Origin: Trichobilharzia szidati
Lineage: Eukaryota; Platyhelminthes; Trematoda; Strigeidida; Schistosomatidae
Reading direction: 5' to 3'
Length of the DNA: 64,000 nt
NCBI GenBank assembly: GCA_944472155.2
Contig: OX235271.1
Span: 44,651,991 to 44,715,990, forward strand
A program made the position numbers and the translations under genes. The number at the start of each line of letters is the position of its first letter. Position 1 is the first letter of the stretch. The notes below the pieces were generated by a model. The model was not told where the DNA came from. It made no database searches and was given only the letters and a program-made list of their open reading frames with translations. Positions 21,373 through 33,060 of the stretch are shown piece by piece.

Positions 21373-23094
21373 TACGATCAACAAAATATAAGTTCCAAAG
21401 GAGGGAAGTGAGTTACATTCAGTAGTGTGAGAGAAATGCCAGTACGACAAAAATGTGAACAGACAAATCGGTGACGCTGAATGCAAGCGGGATAAATGAC
21501 AGAAAATAAAGTGGTCTAGTAGTGAGCTGTAATCACATAAAACAGACAAGGCAAGCTTTCTATAAGTCCAAATGTTGACAGATAATAATGACAGTAATGG
21601 TGTGAAGTATATGTATATATATACATATTATTTCTTCGTGTCTCTCAGAGCACACTGAAATTATTTCAAAGGATGTTAGAAGTTAACTATTCTGAAGTTG
21701 CAGTCATTTCAGCAACTTAGTTAAATGCACTATACTCATGTATCTTTCCATAGATAAATTGTGTTGTAAGCAGACCGATTATACATAAAAAGCAGGGCAT
21801 AGATGCAAAATAAGTGTGATTTGACTATTTTCTTTCCTTTTCCCACTACTGCATTTCTACCCTTTATCACCTTGATCTTAACTTGACTCTCCTTTAGTTC
21901 TGGTTGAGCCCTACTCAGTTCTGTCAATTATGTTAATCGATTCAATCCTCTTATCTAATTTTATTCTAGTTTCAACCTGATCAATGCCTTCTGCATTACT
22001 TAACTTCCATCGAATACTTACGAATGTAACTACACACTTCCGGAAACATTACTTTTGTTGCTTTGAGAATGATATCACTGAAAGCAATAACTCTTCTCTA
22101 AATGCTTCTATTTTTAAATATGGTTTGAATCATGAGTTCACAGTAATAGTCTACAGAATATCAGTGGATGAAATTCTATTCATTTAACAGGTATGAGTCC
22201 GTTATGCATCAGCAAGTTAACACTTTTGTTTTAGCATATATGGATTTATAAACATTTCCGATGTGATATCACTTTGAGCGTCAGGCTTATATTGAAATTT
22301 CATTAGAATACATCGTAGCAAATTAATACCAACTTTATAAAATGTAATAAATAAATGTTTAATCTTCATTTGTCATTGTGTTCAGTAATTGATATCATCT
22401 GACTACAACAATTGAAACAGCGAAATAAGTATTATACTTACTTTCATAGAGTTTCCAGAAAGCTTTAATGGATTACAAATAGAAATATTCCAGAGAAAAC
22501 AAAGTCGTAGAATGTACAACCCTTATCAATGAACAAATAAATAATGATAATGTTAAGCTGGTTCACTGTTTTTAATTTAATCAGTTTGTCAATTAATTTC
22601 CCACTTTTTCAATCATTTTGCAGGGTAATTTGATTTTCATATTTATGGTAATATGAAGTGAGAATAGCTGTAAAGATGTATAGGTCAACTGGTATTTAGA
22701 GTATTTTGATGGTAAATATGCAGCCTGAGAGATTTATAAATTAACACTTCTACGTTGATTCGCATCAATCAAAAAATTTCGAGTTATTTCATTTCCCTGG
22801 ATAATTTGTTATCTGAATCACACGATAAATGAGTGTGATTGGTCTGTTCCTGTTGACCAATGATAAAATCGTTTTATTTAACATACATCTAGTTGAATGT
22901 GATTGTATGCAGAATCTTCTAGCCTACATACATCTACGTGACACTCTAAAGCGTACTTTTTTGAAAGAACGTCATTTAAGACTATGATAATTTTAAGTTA
23001 GATTTTGTCAAGAACTGATATCACTCAGAGAATAATAGAAAACCAAGATAACTGTACACTCATTTCATCCTGTCTTAGGTAATTACAGAGGTTC
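21373..23094. other. No gene recognised
   Basis: AT-rich. A donor-like acttac near 22438 (minus strand) follows a short open stretch, but no acceptor or coding signal makes it an exon. Confidence 0.4.
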
Positions 23095-23260
23095 AAGTCC
23101 ATTTATTCATCAGGAACGCAACCGAATCCTTCAGGTTATGAGGTGTGCTCACTGACCAATCAGTCACTGGGCTAGAATTCAGTGACCCGTGAATTCTCAC
23201 TACCATCGATTTGAGATATATCTCCAACGCCAACTGATGCCCTTGACTTGAGCACCAGAT
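23095..23260 (-). repeat. Smα-like SINE, badly decayed
   Basis: Recognisable from ccttcaggttatgaggtg (head), gtgacccgtgaattctcac and ttgagcaccag, in the same order as better minus-strand copies. The hammerhead part is absent. Confidence 0.4.
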
Positions 23261-23479
23261 ACGATAGACCCGTTTGGCATTTATATATACACTTCTTAGT
23301 GAACAAGCAATCTGCTGTCAGATTTATTTTAAAATAACGAAGTCTTTTCCCTTCTTCGCCTTAATGGGGAATAAATGAATATCATTTGGCCCTAGAATGC
23401 TTTAATGGCTCACATATAAATATCTTCATAAGGAACGTTTTTTCAGCTTAAAAACAATAATCATCTAATATATTCTTTA

Positions 23480-23615
23480 ACCTCACCTCGTTTACTAGTT
23501 TGCTAACATGTCTTAAGTCCGGGTAAAGAGTGGAGGTTGGGTGTGAAGCTAGCGACCCTACCCTTATAAATCAATTCATTCTTTACGAAAACTTCAAACC
23601 ACAACAAAAATACGA
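23480..23615 (+). repeat. Partial tRNA-derived SINE body
   Basis: Matches the central body of the 1.3 kb and 21.2 kb SINE copies: gggtaaagagtggaggttgg, gctagcgaccc and tacgaaaacttcaaacc. Head and tail are lost. It ends just before the RTE remnant. Confidence 0.45.
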
Positions 23616-23689
23616 AAAGTAAATCTATTTCTCGCCGGAATTAGAGAGATAGAAAAAGAGGGATGGGTGAAAGACTTTGAAAAGCCAGT

Positions 23690-26045
23690 CAGATGATGTG
23701 TCTTCTCCCGATGAAAGCGAAACCAGGCATTGCAATGTGTAATTTTCGTTCAGTGTACGAAGCTTATAGGGCTGCCCAGATTGCAACAGAAATGAGACTA
23801 TACGAGATGGAAGTGCTAGGAATCTGTGAGAGCAGCTGAAACGGATGTGGACTATCGAAGTTTTCAACTGGAGAGTAAGTAATCTACTCCGGTCACCCAG
23901 ACAACAACCACAAGACCAGTAAATCAGTGGCCACCGTGATGTCACCAACAACGACCAAAGTTCTGATACAGTGGGAACAATCTCCTCCAAGATAATGACA
24001 GCAAGATTCAATTCAAAAGGAAGGAATGTTGGAATTATTCAGTGCTACGCACAATGCTACAAATAACTCAGAATTGGAGAAGAAGGAAGATTTCTATAGA
24101 TAACTACAAACATTACCAAAAATTACGTGTATAGACCATTGAGAAAGAAAGAAGAAGTAAGACAAGGAATGGCTTTTTAAGCACACCTGAAAGTTAACAG
24201 AGGAGAGCGGGGTGGTGAAACAGATGAACCGATGCAAAGGAGGAAACGGTAAAGGAAGATGAATTCAGTGTATACCTAACTGAATGCAGAGATGGAGAAG
24301 AGTTATAGGAAGGACAGAAGGTAATTCTGTGACACACCGGCAACTGAAATAGAACAGGCCAGCAGGCCGCAGATTGAAGAAACCTCAGAACATTAAATCA
24401 GATAACCAGGTTGCTCGCTATCCGGTAAGACATCAACTCATATAATGAAAGCAATAAAAGGTGTTTAAGAGGACCTGATCACCATGGGGAAGAAACAAAT
24501 GAAACAATAGACTGATCACTTCAAAAACTCTCAAGTCGACCATCACGTGCAATTCGTCTAGAAATACTGTGGTGAAAGATGGTCGCTAGCCAAATTGGTT
24601 TACAGTGATTGAAGTCAAAGGTCAAGGTGGACAGGCGGATACAGTTAACATATAGTTGAACTGACACAGCCACAAGATATGCAAGGTTAACTTTGTGTGA
24701 GAAACAACCAATCAACAGACTGTATTTTCTACTGACATTAACCTACAATAATGTACATCAAAATCTATAAATACGTGTTGATTTTCCGAAATAAACGTTC
24801 TGTTGCCTGGCCCTTGTCTTCTGTTGTTACAATAACACCAACAGCACGCACGGAACTACTTGTCAGTAGACACCATTCCTCCAACGAAAGCAGAAATCCT
24901 GAATGTGATCATGCTACTGAAGTCCGGGAAGGCAGCAAAGCTAGAGGGAATTCCTCTTTGAAGCATTGAAAATAGACCCAGAGACTGCGACATATATGCT
25001 GACGCCATTATTGCAAAAAAGGTTGGAGGGAAGGATAGGTGCCTACTGATTGGAAGGAAGGCTGGTTGTCTTTTCAACCTACCAAAGAAAGGCAACTTGG
25101 ACCGCTGCAAGCACTGACGCGGAATCATATTCTTGTCAACGCCAAGTGGGATACTAAGTCGCATCATCCTGAAGAGAAGGCTGCCTATTATAATGGATGA
25201 TATTATTAATTGTGGTGGACTTCATTACGTAGCACACAGAAATACGTTGAATCGACTAGAAGACTCTCGAAGGCTTAGGTTTCGCGGATGATTTATGTCT
25301 GATGTTAAATAAACTAGAAGACCTAGGGGCGGAAACATGCAAACTGGCAGAAGATGCTGCCAGTGAAGACAGAATTTGAAGTGAAGATAGAGAAGATGGA
25401 GACAATGAAGATAGTCAACAACAACAAACGTGAGTCACTGTCAATGGGGGAAATTTAAACGAATCACTTCCTTCACTTCTCTAGGAAGTATCGTTTCAAC
25501 TTCAAGCTGGATGGATGAAGACGTGAAAGCCCAAATCCGAAAGGCAAAACAGACTTATGTCACTCTGAAATCAGTTTGGAAATCTTCTGCGCCCAGAATG
25601 GATAACGGAATTCGGACTTTGATTACCACGGTTTAGTCAATCACTTCGGCTATATGAGTCAAAACTTCTCGCATTACGAAAAGCATTTCCAAAGGGCCAC
25701 TGCAGATTTTTATAGATAGTTGTCTTCTCTCTATATTGAATGTGAGATGACCAGAATGGATTAGCAACAATAAACTTTGGGAGCAAACCTATGAAGGAAA
25801 TGGAAATGGATCGTAAAAATGCTGAATAGACCTTGAAATGACATTGCGCGCCAGTTCCTCTAGTGGAACCTGAATGGGTGACGATCATTTGGGGCCTGAT
25901 GGTGACATGTAGCGGACATTCTGAAGAGGATAAAGGAGTTCATGATCAACCGTTCTGCTAGATAAAGAAGACTGCGGAGAATAGACAAGAATGAAGATTT
26001 GCTTCTATAGCCGTATGTTCCACTCGGAGCCCAAGGAGAATAATA
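23690..26045 (+). pseudogene. RTE-clade LINE remnant, endonuclease to C-terminus, split by a solo LTR
   Basis: A plus-strand remnant that keeps an apurinic-type endonuclease start near 23730 (YEAYRAAQIATEMRLYEMEV, then VLGICES). RT follows near 24890-25000 with NVIMLLKSGKAAKLEGIP. Further on come LPKKGNLDRC, a decayed F-A-D-D region near 25285 (GFADDLCL), and SLGSIVSTSSWMDEDVKAQI at 25480-25540. The 3' end has cgtatgttccactcggagc and a short ATA-rich tail near 26040. Stops occur in all frames. A solo LTR (24568-24831) interrupts it between the endonuclease and RT halves, so the LTR arrived later. Confidence 0.75.
24568..24831 (+). mobile_element. Solo LTR nested in an RTE LINE
   Basis: Starts TGTGGTGAAAGATGG and ends TTGTTACA, with internal ggcggatacagttaacatat, a TATA-like tataaata, aataaa and tctgttgcctggccct in the same order as the 9175-9478 copy. 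Flanking tetramers atac and ataa are an imperfect target duplication. It is 264 bp versus 304 bp, so it carries deletions relative to the other copy. Confidence 0.65.
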
Positions 26046-26049
26046 ATGT

Positions 26050-26964
26050 GCTTGAGTTTGGCATTAAATACCATATTTCTTGTCCTACTTAATCTGCGTA
26101 TTATGTCTCTGATCTTTTCTCAGCTTTTTCAAAGCTTATCTTAGTTTTATAGTCAAAAGCCTTTCATAATTATTAATTTGTATGTCTCTGACAAGTGTCA
26201 TCTAGGGAAGGTCGAAATCTGACGAGCTAATCCTCTGTTTGTTGAGTCACTTCCTATTGTTAGTGATGGAACTTTCTGGAACAGAACATTTTTATCAAGT
26301 TGCTTAACCCAGTAATTTCAGTTGCAGAAGTAGTCACTAGAAGATATAATTTAAAATTGAAATTTGAGCAGTATAATGCTGAAGAAAGTTTAGACTCACT
26401 GACTTGTGGCTGCGGCAAATCTCCTGTCAGGTGTGACTTTATAACATAGCCAAGAGTAAGTTAAATTTTGTCGATGGGGTACTTCAAACCCAGAATTAAA
26501 TTTGCCATTAGTAAATCACATAACCCGAGGTGAGAAAACCGGAAGAAAGTTTAGATACATTCTGTGATCTGCCTCATACAATAAGTGGCAGTCACGAATT
26601 CAAGAGCGAGGAGATGGATTTAAGGAGACACAAATTGTTTGGGCGGTCTAAAACTTGAACGAAACTAATAATGAACCAGATATTTCCAGAACTGGTGTTG
26701 ATATCAATCATCCTACAAACAAATTGTGACTACATTAAGTTTACTGATACATCGTAACAGTTCACTGAGTGCTTCGCATGCATTGGTTTCATAAGATCAT
26801 TCAAGTACATAGGAAATACCTTCGATTTAAAGGAACATATATATCCAAATACCGTTGTTTCCACTTAAATGTAGTATACGGTCATAAATTGATACAAAGA
26901 TTAATCGATAATGGCGTTTTTTGAGTCAGTAGTAGAAGTTACATAGTATTTATTATCAGTTGGA
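26050..26964. other. No gene recognised
   Basis: Spacer between the RTE end and the next SINE; nothing supported. Confidence 0.4.
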
Positions 26965-27175
26965 TCACAGACTGATGTCAACTGGAGAACCGTTGAAAAC
27001 CAGGGAGTACTGCACTGTTATTTCCTCTTAGATTGGGACTTTTCAGAAGTACGCACTCTCCACGGTCCTACCATTGGACCTGCTGGTGAGTAGACAAGAT
27101 CATAGACCATTCAGACAATAGGATTCTCTCAGATGGCTAATACATTCTTAATTCTACCAATTCGTGATTTCAGCT
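26965..27175 (-). repeat. Smα-like SINE, minus strand, decayed
   Basis: Has the 3' phrase actgatgtcaactggagaac, ggagtactgcactg and cagaagtacgcac in the family order, then a rearranged head. A ribozyme-like stem remains only in part (tcctcttagattggga). Confidence 0.5.
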
Positions 27176-27599
27176 CGACCTACAATTAATGTAACACATT
27201 GGAAAATTAGTAGTAACATAGACGTTAGAGCAACTAAACGTAGTTATTTTGAGCAATGATATGGAATCAACAGAAAAATGATATTTGTATTTTCTGTTTT
27301 TAGCTGATCATGCTAGTGTAGCATAAACAGTCTTTTATATTATCTAACTCATTTATTTTCAGTAACTTTTCATCAGGATATACAATTACATAATAAAATA
27401 TAATTCATAGACATTTGAAACCACTATAGTCAATAAAATTAACGTTCAGGCGTGTGAATTTAGTAGATCACAATAATAAGGAGGATAAATTCCTTTAAGC
27501 ATTTATATAATCTAGATAGTCAGTTGTCGGGGATGTGTATAGTGGTAGGAGAGGAGGGGAAAATAACGACTGTCGTCTCACAGCGATTGGATGTAGGTA

Positions 27600-27925
27600 A
27601 AAGATAAACTACCAGATTTGACCACTTCAATATGCGTTTATAAATTTAACTGTTCTTGCGTGAACAGTTGCATAGGTAGAAGGACTCAGCAAGCGCATCG
27701 TCACCTTCCCGAGCAGTATCCAACATGGTTAGGAAAAGGAGTTGTAAAGTCAATTATTAGTTCCATATTGGCGCATCTAGTGTATATGAAGCACAAGATT
27801 GATAAATATTCAGTTCTATACAAGGTGCCATCTCAATTCCTTACATTTGTACATCTTCGATTGCTAAGCATAACTCAAGCAGTTGCCATAAAACGTTTTC
27901 AACCCAGTATCTGTGTCTGGTAAAT
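27600..27925 (+). pseudogene. Penelope-like element, GIY-YIG endonuclease fragment
   Basis: An open stretch of about 100 codons starts ICVYKFNCSCVNSCIGRR, the N-terminus of a PLE GIY-YIG endonuclease with its Cys-containing insert (CSC). HLPEQYPTWLGKG and a degraded C-terminal part follow. The GIY-YIG tyrosine position before IG is changed (SCIG). No RT is attached; it is a 5'-truncated copy. Confidence 0.75.
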
Positions 27926-28294
27926 GTTTGTTCGACTCCTCTCCGTCATATGACCTCCATCTCAGTGATACATGATATCTGGAAATATTACTTTTACTTG
28001 TACTGTTAACTTTATTATCGACACCATGCTTTGACATAGTTGAATATTTTAATCTTAGTTTCCCAGTTTAGTAGTGACTATGAGAAGAAAGTTATTTCCC
28101 CCTTTACGCCTACAAGTATACGCGTTCCATTAATACATTCACGACATCTGTTTTTCCAAGTTATATACACATTTGAACTCCTGCTTGATACTATTATTAT
28201 GATAAACTCGTTTGGCATCCAGTAATTCACACACCGGAACGTTACTTCTAATTACCACACTGGTGTAGTCAAAATTAGACAGATACCCTTCTCC

Positions 28295-29030
28295 TGTTAA
28301 CTCCAACTGTGTATACAAATTTACGTGTACCTGCGGGAGCAGTTACATTGGGCGAAAAAAAGAAGGGCACACCTCCGATTTTCTGAACATGTGCCGAAAA
28401 GCCTACTTTTCATGGGAACAAACTATTATAATAGCGCTATTACCAGACATCTCCTCGATACGGGTCATGAGGTGGAAATCGCGAAATCCTTTAAAATTAT
28501 CAACAGACAAAGGAGCTCGATTCTCCTCAAGTTTGCCGAAGCAATTTCTATCAAACGCTTGTGTCCAGAAAGAAGCAGTTATCAGTCTTTCCTTACCCTG
28601 GTAACCGGATGTCTTTATTCTCTCATTCATTTGATTGCGTAATCTTTGGAATTAACCTCAACCCCGCCTTGATATAGTGTAATTTTGCTTGTCTCTGGTT
28701 TCTGTGATTTGAGTTGAACTCAGTACATTATGACCTAATTTATTAGTCACTCAGCATCTCTCAGCATCTTACGCATCTCTTGTCTTAATTACGTAGCTCC
28801 TTTACCATTGTTTGCATACATTTACTTTCCTTAAATTTGATCTCCCTATGCAAAAACTATTGAAGCGTAATTTTCTGAGCACTGTTCACTAATTACGGAA
28901 ACTTCTGACAACTGATATAATGAAAAAATTCACAAGTATGCTAAAACTTTTCTGTAAATAAACCTCATAATTTATTTAAGCTGTAAGCAGCTGATGAGAA
29001 GCCAACGAAATAAATGATGGTAACATATTA
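28295..29030 (+). pseudogene. Penelope-like element family D: endonuclease and 3' UTR
   Basis: Begins with KFTCTCGSSYIGRKK in one frame and continues after a frameshift with SAITRHLLDTGHEVEIAKSF and FAEAISIKRLCPE, the C-terminal half of a PLE endonuclease. The 3' UTR ends near ctgatgagaagccaacgaaa at 28990-29010, which has an exact CTGATGA and a GAAA nine bases later. This hints at a hammerhead core, but no stem II is obvious. The same ending occurs in the family D copy at 32.35 kb. Confidence 0.75.
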
Positions 29031-29989
29031 TTCTGCACAAGCCATTGTTGTTCTTGCTTTATTTAAATACCACACTGGTTTCAAATGTCTGTGATTAATA
29101 TTTTATTATGCACTTGTAATTCCTGATGAGAAATTACGGAAAATACGTATTTGCTTAAATTGTGTTCTATCAATATCCTAACGGGAGTATTTAAATCATT
29201 TATTTTCAACAGTTTACTAAAACATATGTATTCTGTCTTTTTACCAGGAAACAATTTGTTTTCAGTTAGTTATGCCATGTCACATAAATTTATCAACTAA
29301 TAACATGGAAGTGGATATAGTGACTATGTTTTTTTATTTTTTGCAAAATGAAGTGATACTGTAATATCTCTGGTAAAACATTTTTACTGATATTATTTGT
29401 CTAACATGTTAACTTGTCAGACAAATGTCAGTTAATATATATTCTAATACTGTAAATACTGACAGCTTATGTGATACCTGAATGTGTGGTATTTATAACT
29501 AATTGCATAATTGACAATGACTAACAAAATGTGTAGTGATATTACTTGTACGTCGTTAGTGATTTAATATCCTTTCGTCCTAATAAGCCTCCTATTTAGT
29601 GTTATAGTTTAACTGGATAGATATCAAAAAATAGAACTTCACAGGTGTAATTTCTTAATTCGATATAACAATTTTGAAACGAGCGGTTATATCTAATTAA
29701 ATAAAAATATTGCTGTCAAAGTATACTTGTGATCACAGTTAAGAAGAGACTAGCTATCTATACATTGGATGTCGTACACCTGAATCACTTCACATAGGTT
29801 GTCCATAGAGAGACGTTACGTTTGAAAAAACATGAAATGTATGAAGTAGTTTTATGAAGATTTGGTTAACATGAAGGTTGATTCATAAATTAAGCCAAAT
29901 GCAGTTAATAAAATTCAAATAATGAGCAAATAAATATATTAGGCATACTGATAAAATTGCATTGCTAATGTACATTTGTGTAATATATT
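29031..29989. other. No gene recognised
   Basis: AT-rich spacer. Confidence 0.4.
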
Positions 29990-30618
29990 AAGCATAGTTG
30001 TCTCTTACTCCTCAGGTAAAACAAGAAGTCTTTTCAGAAGACTTTATGCAAGTACGTCTAAGTATAAAAATTCCACTATACCATATTTGGCACTTACTTT
30101 ATATGATGCAAATAGCGTTCGGCATGAACTAACTCACCTTCTTTGCACTATCAAATAAACCATTTCCTCTACCCTTACAACACCAACCTTTATTGTAATT
30201 GTACTTCTTATATTTATAATCCTCTCAATTTTTGTTTTGTTTATTTTTTTTCATAAGTGTGAACATCATGTAAGCTGTGTTATAACTGTTAATTTTGTAT
30301 TTCCCCTCACCATACTATATCAAAAGGACATTAGATCCAATAATCTATAACATGCTAAAATTTCCAAACTGAATCGACAATACTGTTTGAAACAAACTCA
30401 TTGTTATTATTATCATTATATTTATTATTCTCATTTTTTACTTCAAATATTTTTGACTTTATACCGCAAATTTGGACAAATTCCTCTGGTTAATTTTGTT
30501 TTAATTTTATTCATATTTTGAGTAAATCAGATGCAATATTGTGACAAATGCTGAGAATTCCATTCTGTATAATAAGTACTGTTTTTGGAATAAAGTAGAT
30601 TGTTATTATTATTATAGG
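29990..30618 (+). mobile_element. CR1-like LINE, C-terminal end and 3' UTR
   Basis: Encodes the extreme C-terminus of a CR1-type LINE polyprotein: TRSLFRRLYASTSKYKNSTI and PYLALTLYDANSVRHELTHL, closing at a TAA near 30158. The 3' UTR ends aattccattctgtataataa, gtactgtttttggaa, then a TTA repeat at about 30602-30616. The copy at 44.58-45.42 kb matches over both the protein end and this UTR. Confidence 0.75.
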
Positions 30619-31089
30619 ATACACTTTTCTTGAAAAGAATGAAAACAAAATCAATAGGTAACCAGTAATATTTCTTTCAGTAAAATAAATATCTGATCTT
30701 TGAAAACAAAAATATACAAAGTTGTTAATTCCACCATGGATTTCCTCCATTGTGTCATTTATTCACTGTTGTATGTGTTTCACTATTTTGTCGTGTAGTG
30801 TCATCTCAGGTCTCAGTGAAACAGACAACAATAAATAATTCCTTATGAAAAGGTTTCATTTCTTAAGTATAAATTAAAACAAAATTTTGCATACTGCTGC
30901 AAAGTGATTTCCTGAAAGAATATCCACCAACGGAGAGAAAAGGTGAAATTACTTAGTCATCCAAGTGTTTATAACAGCTGCTTCGCATTTTTAGACGCTA
31001 CACACTACCGATAAAATATGTTATCTCAAAATCAATTAACTAGTCGATTTCTGTTCAGAAGGTGATAAATTCTTTTTCACCGACCGATA
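30619..31089. other. No gene recognised
   Basis: AT-rich spacer between the CR1-like tail and a PLE copy. Confidence 0.4.
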
Positions 31090-32390
31090 GCATTAAGTCT
31101 AATATCAAAGTAGTTCACCTGTAGTACCTATTCTAGCTGATATCTTCAAGGGCTATCTCGAACAGACACGACTGAGTAATGCTATCAATGAAGCAACATA
31201 CTATCGCCGATATATCAATGATACTTTTGTTGTTTGTGACAACATGAGTCAGGCATCCGTATTAGTTGATCGCCTTAATGAGATCCACCCAAACATTTAA
31301 TTCACCGTGAAATATGAACACAACGACTAGTTCAATTTCCTGAACCTTAATGTAAAAAGAAGAAATAATGGAACGGTCGAAAAGACCATCTATGGAAAAT
31401 AAACCTGGACGGGACAATATCTTCACTACAACAGCTTCTGCCCTATGAGTTATAAGCGTGGATTAGTAAGGACACCATATGACAGAGTCAGGAAGTCATG
31501 TTCGCCTAGCAAGTAGAAGAAGAATTAAGCTCTGTTGAAAAATTTCTAAAGGAGAGCGGGTATCCAAAGGGATTTATCCTAAAGTACAGCAAAAAAGGAC
31601 GATAAGAAGATGCTTCCTTGCAGCTAAGCTGTTGACGCTGTACAGTACCATGTGCTCTATAAACCAATAGAAACTGGATAAGTACCCTGCTGATGTTGCA
31701 TCCAACTGCATTTTTAAATTCACGTGCACCTGCGGCCGCAAGTTCAGTGGAAGGACAGAAAGAAATGCTTCTATCCGTCTTTCAAAGCACATTACAGGAA
31801 ACGAATGCTTAAAAGGAAGCAGATATTTACAAAGTGCAATTGCCAGACACCTTGTGGATACGGGTCATATTGTCGAGATTTCCAAATCCTTTAAAATATT
31901 AAACATAAAAGGACAGCAAATCTTCTTCGATTTGCTGAAGCATCTGAAATCAAACGTTTCAGACCAAAATTATGCACACAGAAAGAGAGTGAGGTCAATC
32001 TCTCACTCCCTTGGTAACCGTATCACTTTGATTACACTGATTAGTCATACACACTAGTGAGCTCAGCTCACTGAGCAAGTTTTCATTTTGAAGAACTGTA
32101 ACCTTCTTGAGTTGCCATGTTGACATACAAGCTAACACTGTTTATTAGATTTTTCTGTTTTCTGTCTTCTCTCACCCCCTTTTTTTTCTTTCATAGTTTG
32201 ATAGCATATAAATTGATGGTGAATTAAACTAAAAATTGTAATATTTATATTCCGGATGCGTTCATCTTATAATGTTTTCTCTATTACCTTTCAAACATTG
32301 AAGTATGAAATGTTATTATTGATAACCATTGTAATTTCAGGTAGTTTGCAGTTGATGAGAACCTGTGAAATAGAATGATGGTGTCACTTC
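31090..32390 (+). pseudogene. Penelope-like element family D: RT C-terminal half, endonuclease, 3' UTR
   Basis: The RT catalytic region reads YYRRYINDTFVVCDN at about 31190-31240, where the usual Y-x-D-D motif is degraded to Y-I-N-D. Then come RRNNGTVEKTIYGK, WTGQYLHYNSFCPMSYKRGL and a linker. The endonuclease begins near 31720 and ends with DTGHIVEISKSFKILN. At least five stops and several frameshifts are present. The 3' UTR ends near gcagttgatgagaacctgtg, aligning with the family D end at 28.99 kb. Confidence 0.78.
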
Positions 32391-32399
32391 ATACTACAA

Positions 32400-33060
32400 A
32401 TCTGATCTTTCCTTCTCTGTCGAAATTTACCAAGGGAACTAAATGTATGAAATGAAAATTCTTATTTATTCCGAAATAATAGAAAGGAGTCATTTGTTTC
32501 TTTTCACTGTCTGTGTAAATAAAATTGATGAATGAAAGTTTATTTGATGTAATGCAAAGTGACAAAGGGATATTAACTGGATGATGTTTCAAGAAGCATT
32601 TACTGCTCATGATCATATCAGCGTAATCACACAGTTTGATAATTTTCATTAAATAATCTTATTACGTTTTGTTTTTGGTCGTAATTTCTTCTGAACACAA
32701 AGGTTTTTCTTCTTGAGGTAGATTCCTATTGCTTTAGCTGTATGTAGAAGACGAACTCGTAAAGCAAAATTAAGATTAGTAGGAATGTGATAAATAATTT
32801 TAAATTAAGTGTTAACATCAACTTTATGCTCACTATCTACAACGTGTGCTAAAACAGAGCTACGAATGGATCTTGTTTGTCTCTTGCTTAACCATGCTGG
32901 ACAGTGTTCGTAAGTACAATGATGAACCTGCCTAGCTGTACGCCCAATGTAGCGTGAATGCATTGCAGTGACCAAGTTCTTTCCCATATTATTTAAATTA
33001 GCAGTATCAATCATTCCAGAGCTTGGTAAATTCCCGCGTTACCGGTAGTCTAACTGATCC
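32400..33060 (-). pseudogene. Penelope-like element, endonuclease and 3' UTR, minus strand
   Basis: The minus-strand reading contains SRYIGRTARQVHHCTYEHCP and VLAHVVDSEHKVDVNT, with the YIGR catalytic motif intact. A decayed C-terminus continues to about 32700. The 3' UTR carries a hammerhead-like stretch at 32572-32615 (minus strand: ctgatatgatcatgagcag, then cttgaaacatcatcc). The same stretch forms the arms of the palindrome at 62.4 kb. Confidence 0.7.

Noticed and set aside
22381..22450. Upstream non-coding exon of the laminin-G gene ending at the donor-like acttac near 22438
   Set aside because: Only a donor hexamer supports it; it cannot be defined without transcript data.
28960..29030. 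Confident hammerhead ribozyme at ctgatgag...cgaaa
   Set aside because: Both core boxes are present, but the nine bases between them do not form a stem II, so it is reported only as a hint within the PLE entry.
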